Positions 42,877-51,518 of a DNA stretch of 64,000 nucleotides are shown here, one piece after another (the first letter of the stretch is position 1; each line of letters starts with the position of its first letter). Source of the stretch: JBKEAR01 sp047972425 (GTDB taxonomy: Bacteria > Pseudomonadota > Alphaproteobacteria > JBKEAR01); the NCBI GenBank assembly GCA_047972425.1, contig JBKEAR010000004.1:1-64000 (forward strand), read 5' to 3'. Made by a program: the position numbers and the translations under genes. The notes under the pieces are model-generated. The model made no database searches, had not been told where the DNA came from, and saw nothing but the letters and a program-made list of their open reading frames with translations.

Positions 42877-44505
42877 TTAGGTAATAACATCAGGCTCTGA
42901 TTTACCTGTAAGAGCTAAAATATTACTGAGCTCATACGCGGCCTTCACAACTTCTTTTAAAGCCTCGGGGTTATCTTGCCCTTGTAGCGCTGTATCATAT
43001 TCCATACGCTCCATATAAAGGCGCAATGTTGCCCCTGCCGTACCTGTGCCCGAGCGGCGGAATATTGCACGGCTTTCGTTATCGAACATAATCCGATAAC
43101 CTTGGTTGGCGGCTTTAGAGCCATCAACTGGGTCGGTATAGCTAAAGTTATCGGCAAATGTAACGGTTAAGCCGTTAAATGTTTTTCCGACAATGGAGGA
43201 TAAACTATCTTCTAAGCCGTTCATCACATTATCGGCGGCTTCAGTTGATACTTCTTCGAAATCGTGGCGCATATAAAAAGCTCGGCCATATTTTGCCCAA
43301 AGCTCTTTATTAATATCGGCAATCGACATTTTACGAATAGCCACAATATTTAACCAATATAATACCGCCCATAGGCCATCTTTTTCGCGAATATGGTTAG
43401 AGCCTGTACCAAAGCTTTCTTCACCACAAAGGCTTACTTTTTTAGCATCGAGCAAGGTACCAAAGAACTTCCAACCTGTTGGTGTTTCATAACAAGAAAT
43501 ACCCACACCCTCGGCCACTTTATCCACAATAACCGATGTGGGCATAGAGCGTGCCACACCATAAAGATTATTTTTATAACCTTTAACATATTGGGCATTG
43601 GCAACTAAAGCTGCTAAACTATCCGATGGGCTAACAAAAAAGCTTTGCCCTAAAATCATATTACGGTCGCCATCACCATCGGATGCCGCACCCATATCGG
43701 CAGGGTTATCACCATACATAATATCCACAAGTTCTTTTGCCCAAACCAAATTCGGGTCGGGGTGTCCACCGCCAAAATCTTTAAGAGGTACGGCGTTAAT
43801 CACACTCCCTTTTTGAGCACCCAGTTGGTTTTCTATAATTTCAACCGCATAAGGGCCTGTAATAGCGTGCATACCATCAAATTTAATAGTAAAGCCCGAT
43901 GCAAATAAGGCTTTAATCGCATCAAAGTCGAATAATTCTTGCATCATTTCCACATAATCGGTCACCGGATTAATAATTTCTACTTCCATATCGCCAACAT
44001 TAAATTTGGCACCAATTTCGTTAAGCGAAACATCATCGGCCTCAATGATTTTATAAGATTGAATATCTAAGCTTTTATTATAAATTTTATCGGTAATTTC
44101 CTCGGGTGCTGGGCCACCCGCAGCGATGTTATATTTAACACCAAAATCGCCCGTAGGGCCGCCCGGATTATGGGATGCCGAAAGAATAATGGCACCATCG
44201 GCCTTATATTTACGAATAACATTAGAAACCGCCGGTGTTGAAAACAACCCATTTTGCCCAATTAGTAATTTTTTTACATCATTACCTGCTGCAATTTTTA
44301 TAATAGTCTGAATAGCCTCATAGCCAAAAAAACGGCCATCGCCGCCAATAACATAAAATTTCCCTTTAGCGTCAATCGCATCAAAGGTTGCCTGAATATA
44401 ATTTTCCAGATAATGGGGCTGCTGAAAAACAGTCACTTTTTTTCTTAAGCCTGATGTTCCGGGTTTTTGATCTTTAAATGGAGTTGTTGTAACGGTTTTA
44501 ATCAT
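42877..44505 (-). CDS. pgm: Phosphoglucomutase (alpha-D-glucose phosphate-specific)
   Basis: Interconverts glucose 1-phosphate and glucose 6-phosphate. 542 residues of the PGM1-like branch. Signatures: KPGTSGLRKKV, the catalytic phosphoserine loop SASHNPGGPTGDFGVKYN, metal loop SDGDGDRNMILG, sugar-binding GEESFGTGSNHIREKDG and the C-terminal phosphate-binding RRSGTGTAGATLR. It supplies glucose 1-phosphate for UDP-glucose or takes in the product of the galactose pathway (galETK lies 12 kb away). Confidence 0.96.
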   Translation of the reverse strand: MIKTVTTTPFKDQKPGTSGLRKKVTVFQQPHYLENYIQATFDAIDAKGKFYVIGGDGRFFGYEAIQTIIKIAAGNDVKKLLIGQNGLFSTPAVSNVIRKYKADGAIILSASHNPGGPTGDFGVKYNIAAGGPAPEEITDKIYNKSLDIQSYKIIEADDVSLNEIGAKFNVGDMEVEIINPVTDYVEMMQELFDFDAIKALFASGFTIKFDGMHAITGPYAVEIIENQLGAQKGSVINAVPLKDFGGGHPDPNLVWAKELVDIMYGDNPADMGAASDGDGDRNMILGQSFFVSPSDSLAALVANAQYVKGYKNNLYGVARSMPTSVIVDKVAEGVGISCYETPTGWKFFGTLLDAKKVSLCGEESFGTGSNHIREKDGLWAVLYWLNIVAIRKMSIADINKELWAKYGRAFYMRHDFEEVSTEAADNVMNGLEDSLSSIVGKTFNGLTVTFADNFSYTDPVDGSKAANQGYRIMFDNESRAIFRRSGTGTAGATLRLYMERMEYDTALQGQDNPEALKEVVKAAYELSNILALTGKSEPDVIT

Positions 44506-44541
44506 TCTAAATCCCTCTTTTATCGGTTACATTCTTTTATA

Positions 44542-46611
44542 CTAATACGCATTGGCAAAAAAATCTACTGCTATATCATGTACGCATAGGCCATCATTGG
44601 GTAGCGCAGGTGAATCCGTTAGTAAATCATTGGGATAACCCTCTAAATAAGCCGACTTCGGATATATACCTTCGATTACGATTAAATTTTCGGCCACATT
44701 ATTATTCACAATGAATGGTAATTTTACCTTCCCTTGCTTATTCATTAAAGTTATAAGTCCAGAATCGTATCTATAACCTTTATGATTTAACGTAGCCTGA
44801 GAAACCATGGCCACAGGCATGGATTGCCCTTTATTCTCGCCGCTATGAACCTCGGAAAATGTTGAGTTAAGCCGGTCTTCTTTGGGCGGAATAACAAGGC
44901 GATAATTATATTCACTCTCATCCGCATAATTCTCTATTGTATGGGGTTCGCTCTTTAATCCGGCTAAATTATAGCCAATCTTTTGCCAATCGGGCGCAAA
45001 ATGGAATTTTCCGTCATCGGTTGGGTAGCCATTTAAAAAATGTTCGTCATCATAATCTCGTTTAAATTCACAACCACGTTTCTTAACAAATGCATCAAAA
45101 TCCCCCAAATTGTTTTGGTCTAAAAATTGCTGTATTTGTTCTTTTGCACTTCGTTTAAAGCTATCATCTGTTGCCCCTAAGCCCCGAGCTAAATGATTAA
45201 TCAGCTCATGGTTTTCTATAGCATCACCCGGTGCTGGGCGTAATTTGGAGCCTATATGTAGCCATCGCCAACCGCCTTGGCTATAAATATCATCATGTTC
45301 AATAAAATTGGTTGCGGGTATAATTAAATCGGCATATTTGGCGGTATCGGTCATAAATTGCTCATGCACGCAAGTAAATAAATCCGCGCGCATAAAACCT
45401 TGGCGCACTAAATCCGTATTAGCGGCAACAACAGCTGGGTTGGTATTTTGGATAATCATGGCCATCACGGGGCCACCATGTTTTAGGGCTTCTTTATCGC
45501 CTGTTAAAACTTTACCTATGCGAGAATTATCAAGCTCGCGACCAGTTTCGCCTAAATAATTGCCTGAAAATACCGATTTTTCTAAATGAGCAAAATGCCC
45601 CGATTGCGACCAAAATGCCCCACCCCCTTCATATTGCCAATGCCCAACCACCGCAGGCAAACAACTAACCGCATGCAAATTCGCAGCCCCTGAGCGCCGC
45701 CTTGTTAAGCCATAACCTAAACGCAATATGGTTTTGGGTGTTTGGGCATAGGTTAAGCTAAGCTCCATAATTTCGGCCTCAGATAGCCCTGTTACTTGGG
45801 CAACACGCTCTATTGGCCATTCTTTAAAAATATGCGCATCAATTTTATCAAAATCGGTATATTTTTTTAGATATTCGGCATCATGCAGGCCTTTTTCAAA
45901 AATGATATTCATCATGCCCAGTGCCAATGCACCGTCTGATCCGGGTTTGATAATATAACCTTTATCCGCCTTTTTCATGGTGGGTGTTTCGTAAACATCA
46001 ACCACAATCAGCTTGGTTTGGTTTTGGGCTTTGGCTTTCAGAAAATGTGCCATCAGCGGAATTTGTGTCACTTGGGTGTTATGCCCCCAAATAATAATCT
46101 GATCCGCCTTATAACATTCTAATGGGTCAATGCCTAAAGCTTTACCAAAGCCGGCATTCCAACCGGCATTACCCGCTGTAATACAAAATGTGCCCTTCAT
46201 TTTGCTCATACCAAACTCATGGGCTAAGCGCTTAATACCGTCTCTTTGGCACCAGCCCATCGTACCAGCATAATTATAAGGCCATATGGATTCTGCCCCA
46301 TATTTTTCCATGGCTTCTTTAAATTTACTAACCAGAATATCCAAGGCTTCATCAAGTTCAATTTCAACGAACTGATTCCCGCCATCGGGGGCGCTACCTT
46401 TTGCCCCTACTCTTTTTAACGCCTTGGTGATGCGCTTTGGGCTATCAAGGCGCTCCTTAAAATTTTTAACTTTTTTGCAAATCACCCCAGCGGTAAATTG
46501 ATGTTCTTTATTGCCGGATATCGATTTTACCTGTCCATTTTCATCGAGCCGAAAATCAAGACTACAAGCTGCAGGGCAATCTAATGGGCATACAGAAGGT
46601 AAAGTGGTCAT
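44542..46611 (-). CDS. Molybdopterin-dependent oxidoreductase, [4Fe-4S] type, cytoplasmic
   Basis: 689-residue DMSO-reductase-superfamily enzyme. An N-terminal CPLDCPAACSLDF with a later Cys (about 48, in GVICKKVKNF) gives the CxxxCxxxC...C cluster motif; the Mo-bis-MGD domains follow (WGHNTQVTQIP, KPGSDGALALGMMN, FTCVHEQFMTDTAKYADLII-type region). No twin-arginine signal, so it is cytoplasmic. The substrate is not determinable; similar stand-alone enzymes act as unassigned dehydrogenases or reductases. I set the ATG at 46611, 7 bases after GGA. It is divergent from the Bmp-type ABC transporter operon. Confidence 0.9.
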   Translation of the reverse strand: MTTLPSVCPLDCPAACSLDFRLDENGQVKSISGNKEHQFTAGVICKKVKNFKERLDSPKRITKALKRVGAKGSAPDGGNQFVEIELDEALDILVSKFKEAMEKYGAESIWPYNYAGTMGWCQRDGIKRLAHEFGMSKMKGTFCITAGNAGWNAGFGKALGIDPLECYKADQIIIWGHNTQVTQIPLMAHFLKAKAQNQTKLIVVDVYETPTMKKADKGYIIKPGSDGALALGMMNIIFEKGLHDAEYLKKYTDFDKIDAHIFKEWPIERVAQVTGLSEAEIMELSLTYAQTPKTILRLGYGLTRRRSGAANLHAVSCLPAVVGHWQYEGGGAFWSQSGHFAHLEKSVFSGNYLGETGRELDNSRIGKVLTGDKEALKHGGPVMAMIIQNTNPAVVAANTDLVRQGFMRADLFTCVHEQFMTDTAKYADLIIPATNFIEHDDIYSQGGWRWLHIGSKLRPAPGDAIENHELINHLARGLGATDDSFKRSAKEQIQQFLDQNNLGDFDAFVKKRGCEFKRDYDDEHFLNGYPTDDGKFHFAPDWQKIGYNLAGLKSEPHTIENYADESEYNYRLVIPPKEDRLNSTFSEVHSGENKGQSMPVAMVSQATLNHKGYRYDSGLITLMNKQGKVKLPFIVNNNVAENLIVIEGIYPKSAYLEGYPNDLLTDSPALPNDGLCVHDIAVDFFANAY

Positions 46612-46762
46612 AAGCAAATCCGTTAACTATTTGTTAAAATATTTTGCTAGTAAAATATATGATTTTCGGTTATAAGCCAAGATAAAGCTGCAAATAAAAA
46701 AATGATTTTGCGGCATCAATTTTTTTATAAAGCAAAATATAAAGTTAGGACTAAAAATAGTC

Positions 46763-48331
46763 ATGACGACACAACAGACAAGCACCCTCAAGCAAGTTCC
46801 CTTGCTTACGCTTTCGGGCATTAGTAAATCTTTTGCCGGTATTTATGCGAATCGTGATATCGATTTAACCGTGCGTACCGGTGAAATCCATGCCCTTTTA
46901 GGGGAAAACGGTGCCGGAAAATCCACTCTTGTTAAAATGATTTATGGGCTATTAGAGCCCGATAATGGTCAAATATTCATGAATGAAGAGCCGGTGAATA
47001 TATCATCGCCCTCACATGCGCGTCAATTGGGCATTGGTATGGTTTTTCAGCATTTTTCACTATTCGATTCTCTTACCGTTGCCGAAAATATCTCTTTAGC
47101 CATTGATGAAAAACATAATATCGATGAACTCTCACGGCAAATCGAAGAAGTTTCGGCCAAATATGGCCTACCGCTCAAAGCCGATGCCGTTGTTTATACG
47201 CTTTCAACTAGCCATAAACAACGCATAGAAATTGTGCGTTGCTTGTTGCAAAACCCTAAATTACTCATTATGGACGAGCCAACGGCTGTTCTTTCGCAAA
47301 CCGAAACAGGCGAGCTTTTTGCCACATTGAAACAATTAGCTGCCGAGGGCTGTGCAATTTTATATATTAGCCACAAACTCGATGAAATTCGTGAAATTTG
47401 CGATAAGGCCACTATTTTACGTGCCGGGCGATATATTGCCGAGGTTATCCCGCAAAATGAAAGTAACGAAAGCTTAGCCCAACTCATGGTGGGTAGTGAA
47501 TTTGATACCGAGTTACGCCCCCAAGAAAATACGCACAATAGCAAAACTTTGCTAAAAATACAGAATTTGCACCTTGATAGCCCTTATCCGTTCGGTACCG
47601 ACTTAAAACATATCGATTTAGATGTTAAAGCCGGTGAAATCATCGGGATTGCCGGTATATCGGGTAATGGCCAGCAAGAATTATTATCCTCCATTTCGGG
47701 CGAATATCTTAATGCCGATAGTAAAGCCATACAAATTATAGGGCAAGATGTTGGCCATATTGGCCCCCGCCGCCGCCGTAATTTAGGCCTTGCTTATGTG
47801 CCTGAAGATCGCCTTGGCCATGGCACGGTGCCCACAATGGCTTTAACCGAAAATAGTTTACTTTCGGGCTATGCACGGCGCAATTTAACTAAAAAAGGTT
47901 TTTTACGCCGCAAGCGCATCAATGCCTATGCCCAAGCGGTGATTAAAATGTTTAATGTAAAAACCAAAGACCGCCATAGCGAAGCCCAAAGCTTATCGGG
48001 CGGGAATTTGCAAAAATTTATTATTGGTCGTGAGATTATGCAAAACCCAAAAATTTTGGTTGCCGCCCAACCCACATGGGGGGTAGACCGGGCATCGCAA
48101 GCGGCTATCCATAAAGCACTGATTAACTTACGTAATCAAGGCAGTGCCATATTAATATTCTCGCAAGATTTACACGAGCTTTTTGCATTATCGGATCGCA
48201 TTGGTGTTTTGTACGAGGGTAGTTTGTCGCAACTAAAACCCGCCCATCAAATTAACCCCAATGCTGTGGGCATGCTTATGGGTGGTGTGATAGATACCAG
48301 CCAAGAAGAAGCCACAGAGGAGACCGTTTAA
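46763..48331 (+). CDS. ABC transporter ATPase, Bmp/nucleoside type (double NBD)
   Basis: 522-residue protein with two nucleotide-binding domains, as in the ribose and Bmp/YufO-type importers. NBD1: Walker A GENGAGKSTLVK and Walker B LLIMDEPTAVLS, but the signature motif is LSTSHKQ instead of LSVGE/LSGGQ. NBD2: degenerate Walker A GISGNGQQELL, signature LSGGNLQK, and degenerate Walker B AAQPTWGVD, the latter two typical of the family. It heads a four-gene operon and overlaps the first permease by one base. Such systems import purine nucleosides; the actual substrate here is inferred. Confidence 0.92.
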   Translation: MTTQQTSTLKQVPLLTLSGISKSFAGIYANRDIDLTVRTGEIHALLGENGAGKSTLVKMIYGLLEPDNGQIFMNEEPVNISSPSHARQLGIGMVFQHFSLFDSLTVAENISLAIDEKHNIDELSRQIEEVSAKYGLPLKADAVVYTLSTSHKQRIEIVRCLLQNPKLLIMDEPTAVLSQTETGELFATLKQLAAEGCAILYISHKLDEIREICDKATILRAGRYIAEVIPQNESNESLAQLMVGSEFDTELRPQENTHNSKTLLKIQNLHLDSPYPFGTDLKHIDLDVKAGEIIGIAGISGNGQQELLSSISGEYLNADSKAIQIIGQDVGHIGPRRRRNLGLAYVPEDRLGHGTVPTMALTENSLLSGYARRNLTKKGFLRRKRINAYAQAVIKMFNVKTKDRHSEAQSLSGGNLQKFIIGREIMQNPKILVAAQPTWGVDRASQAAIHKALINLRNQGSAILIFSQDLHELFALSDRIGVLYEGSLSQLKPAHQINPNAVGMLMGGVIDTSQEEATEETV

Positions 48332-49422
48332 TGTTTCTGCAACTTGTACCTCGGGCTTACCCTTCGCGATTTTGGACAAGCTTTGCACCTATCTTAGCGC
48401 TTATTCTTACTATTGTATTGGGTGGCGTTGCCTTTTTTGTACTCAATGTTAACCCTTTCCAAGGGTTATACTCGTTTTTTGTTAAACCATTTACCGATCT
48501 TTATTCCATTGGCGATATTTTACTTAAAGCATCGCCTTTATTACTGATTGCCTTAGGGTTGTCGGTGGGCTTTCGGGCAAATATCTGGAATATTGGTGCC
48601 GAAGGGCAATTTATTATTGCCGTTATTGCATCATCGAGTGTTGCCTTATTATTATATGGCGAAAACCATTGGTATACGTTGCCACTTATGGTCATTGCAG
48701 GCATTGCCGCTGCAATGTTATGGGCAGCTATACCGGCTTTATTGAAAATTCATTTTAATACCAATGAGATTTTAGTGAGCCTAATGTTGGTTTATGTATC
48801 GAAACCCTTTTTGGCTTATTTGGTTAATGGCCCTTATAAAGACCCCGATGGTGTGGGTTTTGCAGAGTCCCGTTGGTTTGGTGAGTTTGTATCGCTACCC
48901 ATATTATGGGATAAATTACAGCTCAATATATCTGTACCCATTGCCTTGGCTTTGGCTGTTTTTGTTTATTATATGCTCACCCAAAGTTTCATTGGCTTTC
49001 AAATCAAAGTGGTGGGGCTTACCCCACCTGCCGCCGGATATGCCGGATTTTCGGAACGCCGTGTGATTTGGTTTAGCTTTTTATTTGCCGGATTATGTGC
49101 GGGTTTAGCTGGTGCTTTCGAGGCCGCAGGCCCCTTAGGCCAATTAACCATATCGGGCCCTGTGCAAAATTACGGATTTACCGCAATCATTGTTGCCTTT
49201 TTGGGGCGTTTGCATCCGTTTAGCATGATATTTGCTGCTCTTTTTATGGCGCTGACTTATGTGGGTGGCGTGAATTTACAAACCGACCTTGGTTTGCCCA
49301 AAGCGGTATCAGAGGTCTTTCAGGGCGGTGTGCTCTTTTTAATTTTGGCTTGCGATGTTTTTATTCGTTATCGCATTAAATTCAAAAAACCGTATCTTGC
49401 CAAAGCCGGAGGACATAAATAA
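48331..49422 (+). CDS. ABC transporter permease 1, Bmp/nucleoside type
   Basis: 363-residue inner-membrane permease with about nine or ten TM segments, belonging to the branched-chain/ribose-type permease superfamily (YufP-like). Features: LSVGFRANIWNIGAEGQFII and IPALLKIHFNTNEILVSLML, typical of the coupling region. The start overlaps the ATPase stop (TAATG) and its stop overlaps the second permease by one base, which implies balanced translation. Confidence 0.92.
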   Translation: MFLQLVPRAYPSRFWTSFAPILALILTIVLGGVAFFVLNVNPFQGLYSFFVKPFTDLYSIGDILLKASPLLLIALGLSVGFRANIWNIGAEGQFIIAVIASSSVALLLYGENHWYTLPLMVIAGIAAAMLWAAIPALLKIHFNTNEILVSLMLVYVSKPFLAYLVNGPYKDPDGVGFAESRWFGEFVSLPILWDKLQLNISVPIALALAVFVYYMLTQSFIGFQIKVVGLTPPAAGYAGFSERRVIWFSFLFAGLCAGLAGAFEAAGPLGQLTISGPVQNYGFTAIIVAFLGRLHPFSMIFAALFMALTYVGGVNLQTDLGLPKAVSEVFQGGVLFLILACDVFIRYRIKFKKPYLAKAGGHK

Positions 49423-50321
49423 TGTTACCCTTTATTTTTACTCTGCTTATTACAATTACCCCTTATATTTTGGCTGCCTTAGGTGAGCTTATTACTGAGC
49501 GCTCGGGCATATTAAATTTGGGTGTACCGGGCATGATGATATTTGGTGCGGTTTGTGCGGCTATTGCCGGTGTTTCTACAGGCTCTTGGCTTATGGCCAT
49601 ATTGGCCTCTATGGTTGGCTGTATGATTATTGCTTCGGTTTTTGCTTTTGTGGTTTTGGTTTTGCAAGCAAACCAAGTGGCATCGGGGCTTGCTCTTACA
49701 TTTTTAGGCTCGGGTTTAGCTGCCCTATTGGGCAAGGCATATATTGGTAAGCCTGTACCAGCCTCTTATGCGCTGCCATTAGGTGGAAATTACAATATCA
49801 ATATCCTAACCATATTTACCCTTATATTACTTATTGGCTTAAGCCTATTTTTAAATAAAACCCGCCCCGGCCTTGTATTGCGTGCAGTGGGCGAAAACCA
49901 TAATAGTGCCCACTCACTCGGTTGGCCAGTTATTCGTATTCGGCTTTATGCCATATGGTTTGGTGCAGCCATGGCGGGCTTAGCGGGCAGTACATTTGTT
50001 TTGGTATCCTCGCACTCATGGTCCGATGGTGATATTACATCGGGTCGTGGTTGGATAGCCCTTGCTTTGGTAGTATTTTCCACATGGCGGGTGATGCGTG
50101 TATTATGGGGCGCTTTATTATTTGGCGGGCTCGATATTTTACAATTACGCTTGCAAGATAAAATACCCGATTTTTTAAGCCATTACATCAATAGCTATAC
50201 CTTACAAGCCGCACCTTATATTGCGACTATTATCGTTTTGGTGCTCATTTCGCATAACCGTATGGCAGTGCGTATGAATACACCTGCATGCTTGGGGAAA
50301 AACTTTCATGCCTCAAGATAA
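49422..50321 (+). CDS. ABC transporter permease 2, Bmp/nucleoside type
   Basis: 299-residue permease with eight to nine TM segments (YufQ-like). Signatures: LITERSGILNLGVPGMMIFG and AVGENHNSAHSLGW, which match the permease coupling loop. Starts at a TAATG overlap with permease 1. The binding-protein gene follows after 46 bases. Confidence 0.92.
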   Translation: MLPFIFTLLITITPYILAALGELITERSGILNLGVPGMMIFGAVCAAIAGVSTGSWLMAILASMVGCMIIASVFAFVVLVLQANQVASGLALTFLGSGLAALLGKAYIGKPVPASYALPLGGNYNINILTIFTLILLIGLSLFLNKTRPGLVLRAVGENHNSAHSLGWPVIRIRLYAIWFGAAMAGLAGSTFVLVSSHSWSDGDITSGRGWIALALVVFSTWRVMRVLWGALLFGGLDILQLRLQDKIPDFLSHYINSYTLQAAPYIATIIVLVLISHNRMAVRMNTPACLGKNFHASR

Positions 50322-50367
50322 AATTACTTTTTTAACCCCTTCTAACTGACAATAAAGGAAAGAGACA

Positions 50368-51444
50368 ATGCGTAAAATCTTCTCTCAACTGATTGTAACC
50401 GCTGCCCTTGGTATGGCCGCCTTTACATCAACAGCTGCCGATGAACCATTTAAAATCGGCGTTATCTATCCGGGCCCTATTGGTGACTTTGGATATTCGT
50501 ACCAACATGCCGAAAGCTTTAAAGTTGTTAAAGAAAAATTTGGCGATAAAGTAGAAATCGTGAATGTGGAATCTGTACCCGAAGGCCCAGAGAGTGAGCA
50601 AATCATCAATAAGCTTGCCCGCGAAGGCGCCGATATGATTTTTACAACAAGCTTTAACTATATGAACCCCACAATTAAAGTAGCCAAGCAATTCCCAGAT
50701 GTAAAATTTGAGCATGCAACAGGCTATAAACGGGCTGATAATGTGGCTACATATTCTTCTCGGTTTTACGAAGGCCGTTATATTTTGGGTTTAATTGCAG
50801 GTAACATGACCAAAACAAATGAGATTGGTTATATCGCATCATTCCCAATCCCAGAGGTTATCCGTGGTATTAACGCTTTTGAGATTGCTCTAAAGAAAGT
50901 AAACCCCGATGCCCATATTAATGTTATTTGGGTAAATAGCTGGTATGACCCTGCTAAAGAAGGCGAAGCCGCCCGCACATTAGCCGACCAAGGTGCCGAT
51001 ATTTTGGTACAACATACCGATAGTACTGCCCCAATGCAATTGGCCGAAGAACGTGGCATTTATGCCTTTGGCCAAGCGAGTGATATGAAAAACTTTGGCC
51101 CTAAAGCCCAATTAACTGGCATTATTGATGTTTGGGATCCTTACTATGTACGCCGTGTAGAAGAAGCCATGAATGGCACTTGGACATCGGGCGATGTTTG
51201 GGACGGCTTTAACACAGGCATGGTTGTTATGGCTGAGTTTAACGAGGCTATCCCTACTGAAGTTGTCGCCTTAGCTAATGAAGCGATTGAAGGCCTTAAA
51301 AACGGCACATTACAAATCTTTACCGGCCCTCTTAAAAACCAAGCAGGTGAAGAAGTTGTTGCCGAAGGCGCTGCTTTAACCGATGCCGATTTATTAAGCA
51401 TGAATTATTATATTGAAGGTATTGATGCGAAATACCCCAACTAA
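50368..51444 (+). CDS. BMP-family ABC transporter substrate-binding protein
   Basis: Periplasmic receptor of the basic-membrane-protein/PnrA family; characterised members bind purine nucleosides. 358 residues with a signal peptide cleaved near STAA-DEPF. Family motifs: GVIYPGPIGDFGYSYQHAE (ligand loop), IGYIASFPIPEVIRGINAF, INVIWVNSWYDPAKEGEAAR and QHTDSTAP. AAGGA lies 8 bases before the ATG. With the preceding three genes it makes a complete importer. A strong terminator follows. Confidence 0.93.
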   Translation: MRKIFSQLIVTAALGMAAFTSTAADEPFKIGVIYPGPIGDFGYSYQHAESFKVVKEKFGDKVEIVNVESVPEGPESEQIINKLAREGADMIFTTSFNYMNPTIKVAKQFPDVKFEHATGYKRADNVATYSSRFYEGRYILGLIAGNMTKTNEIGYIASFPIPEVIRGINAFEIALKKVNPDAHINVIWVNSWYDPAKEGEAARTLADQGADILVQHTDSTAPMQLAEERGIYAFGQASDMKNFGPKAQLTGIIDVWDPYYVRRVEEAMNGTWTSGDVWDGFNTGMVVMAEFNEAIPTEVVALANEAIEGLKNGTLQIFTGPLKNQAGEEVVAEGAALTDADLLSMNYYIEGIDAKYPN

Positions 51445-51464
51445 GCTGAATAAATAGCTGATAT

Positions 51465-51500
51465 AAAAATGGCGTGAAAAATCTTTCACGCCATTTTTTA
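51465..51500 (+). terminator. Intrinsic terminator after the Bmp-type operon
   Basis: 15-bp stem AAAAATGGCGTGAAA / TTTCACGCCATTTTT with a 4-base loop. The A and T runs on both sides make it effective in both directions, so it can also end pepN reading from the other strand. Confidence 0.93.
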
Positions 51501-51518
51501 TTGTTTAAAACTTATGGG

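Noticed and set aside
46623..46637. TTAA-N7-TTAA (full CtrA-box pattern) upstream of the molybdopterin oxidoreductase
   Set aside because: In DNA this AT-rich the pattern is expected several times per 64 kb by chance, and nothing else supports CtrA control.
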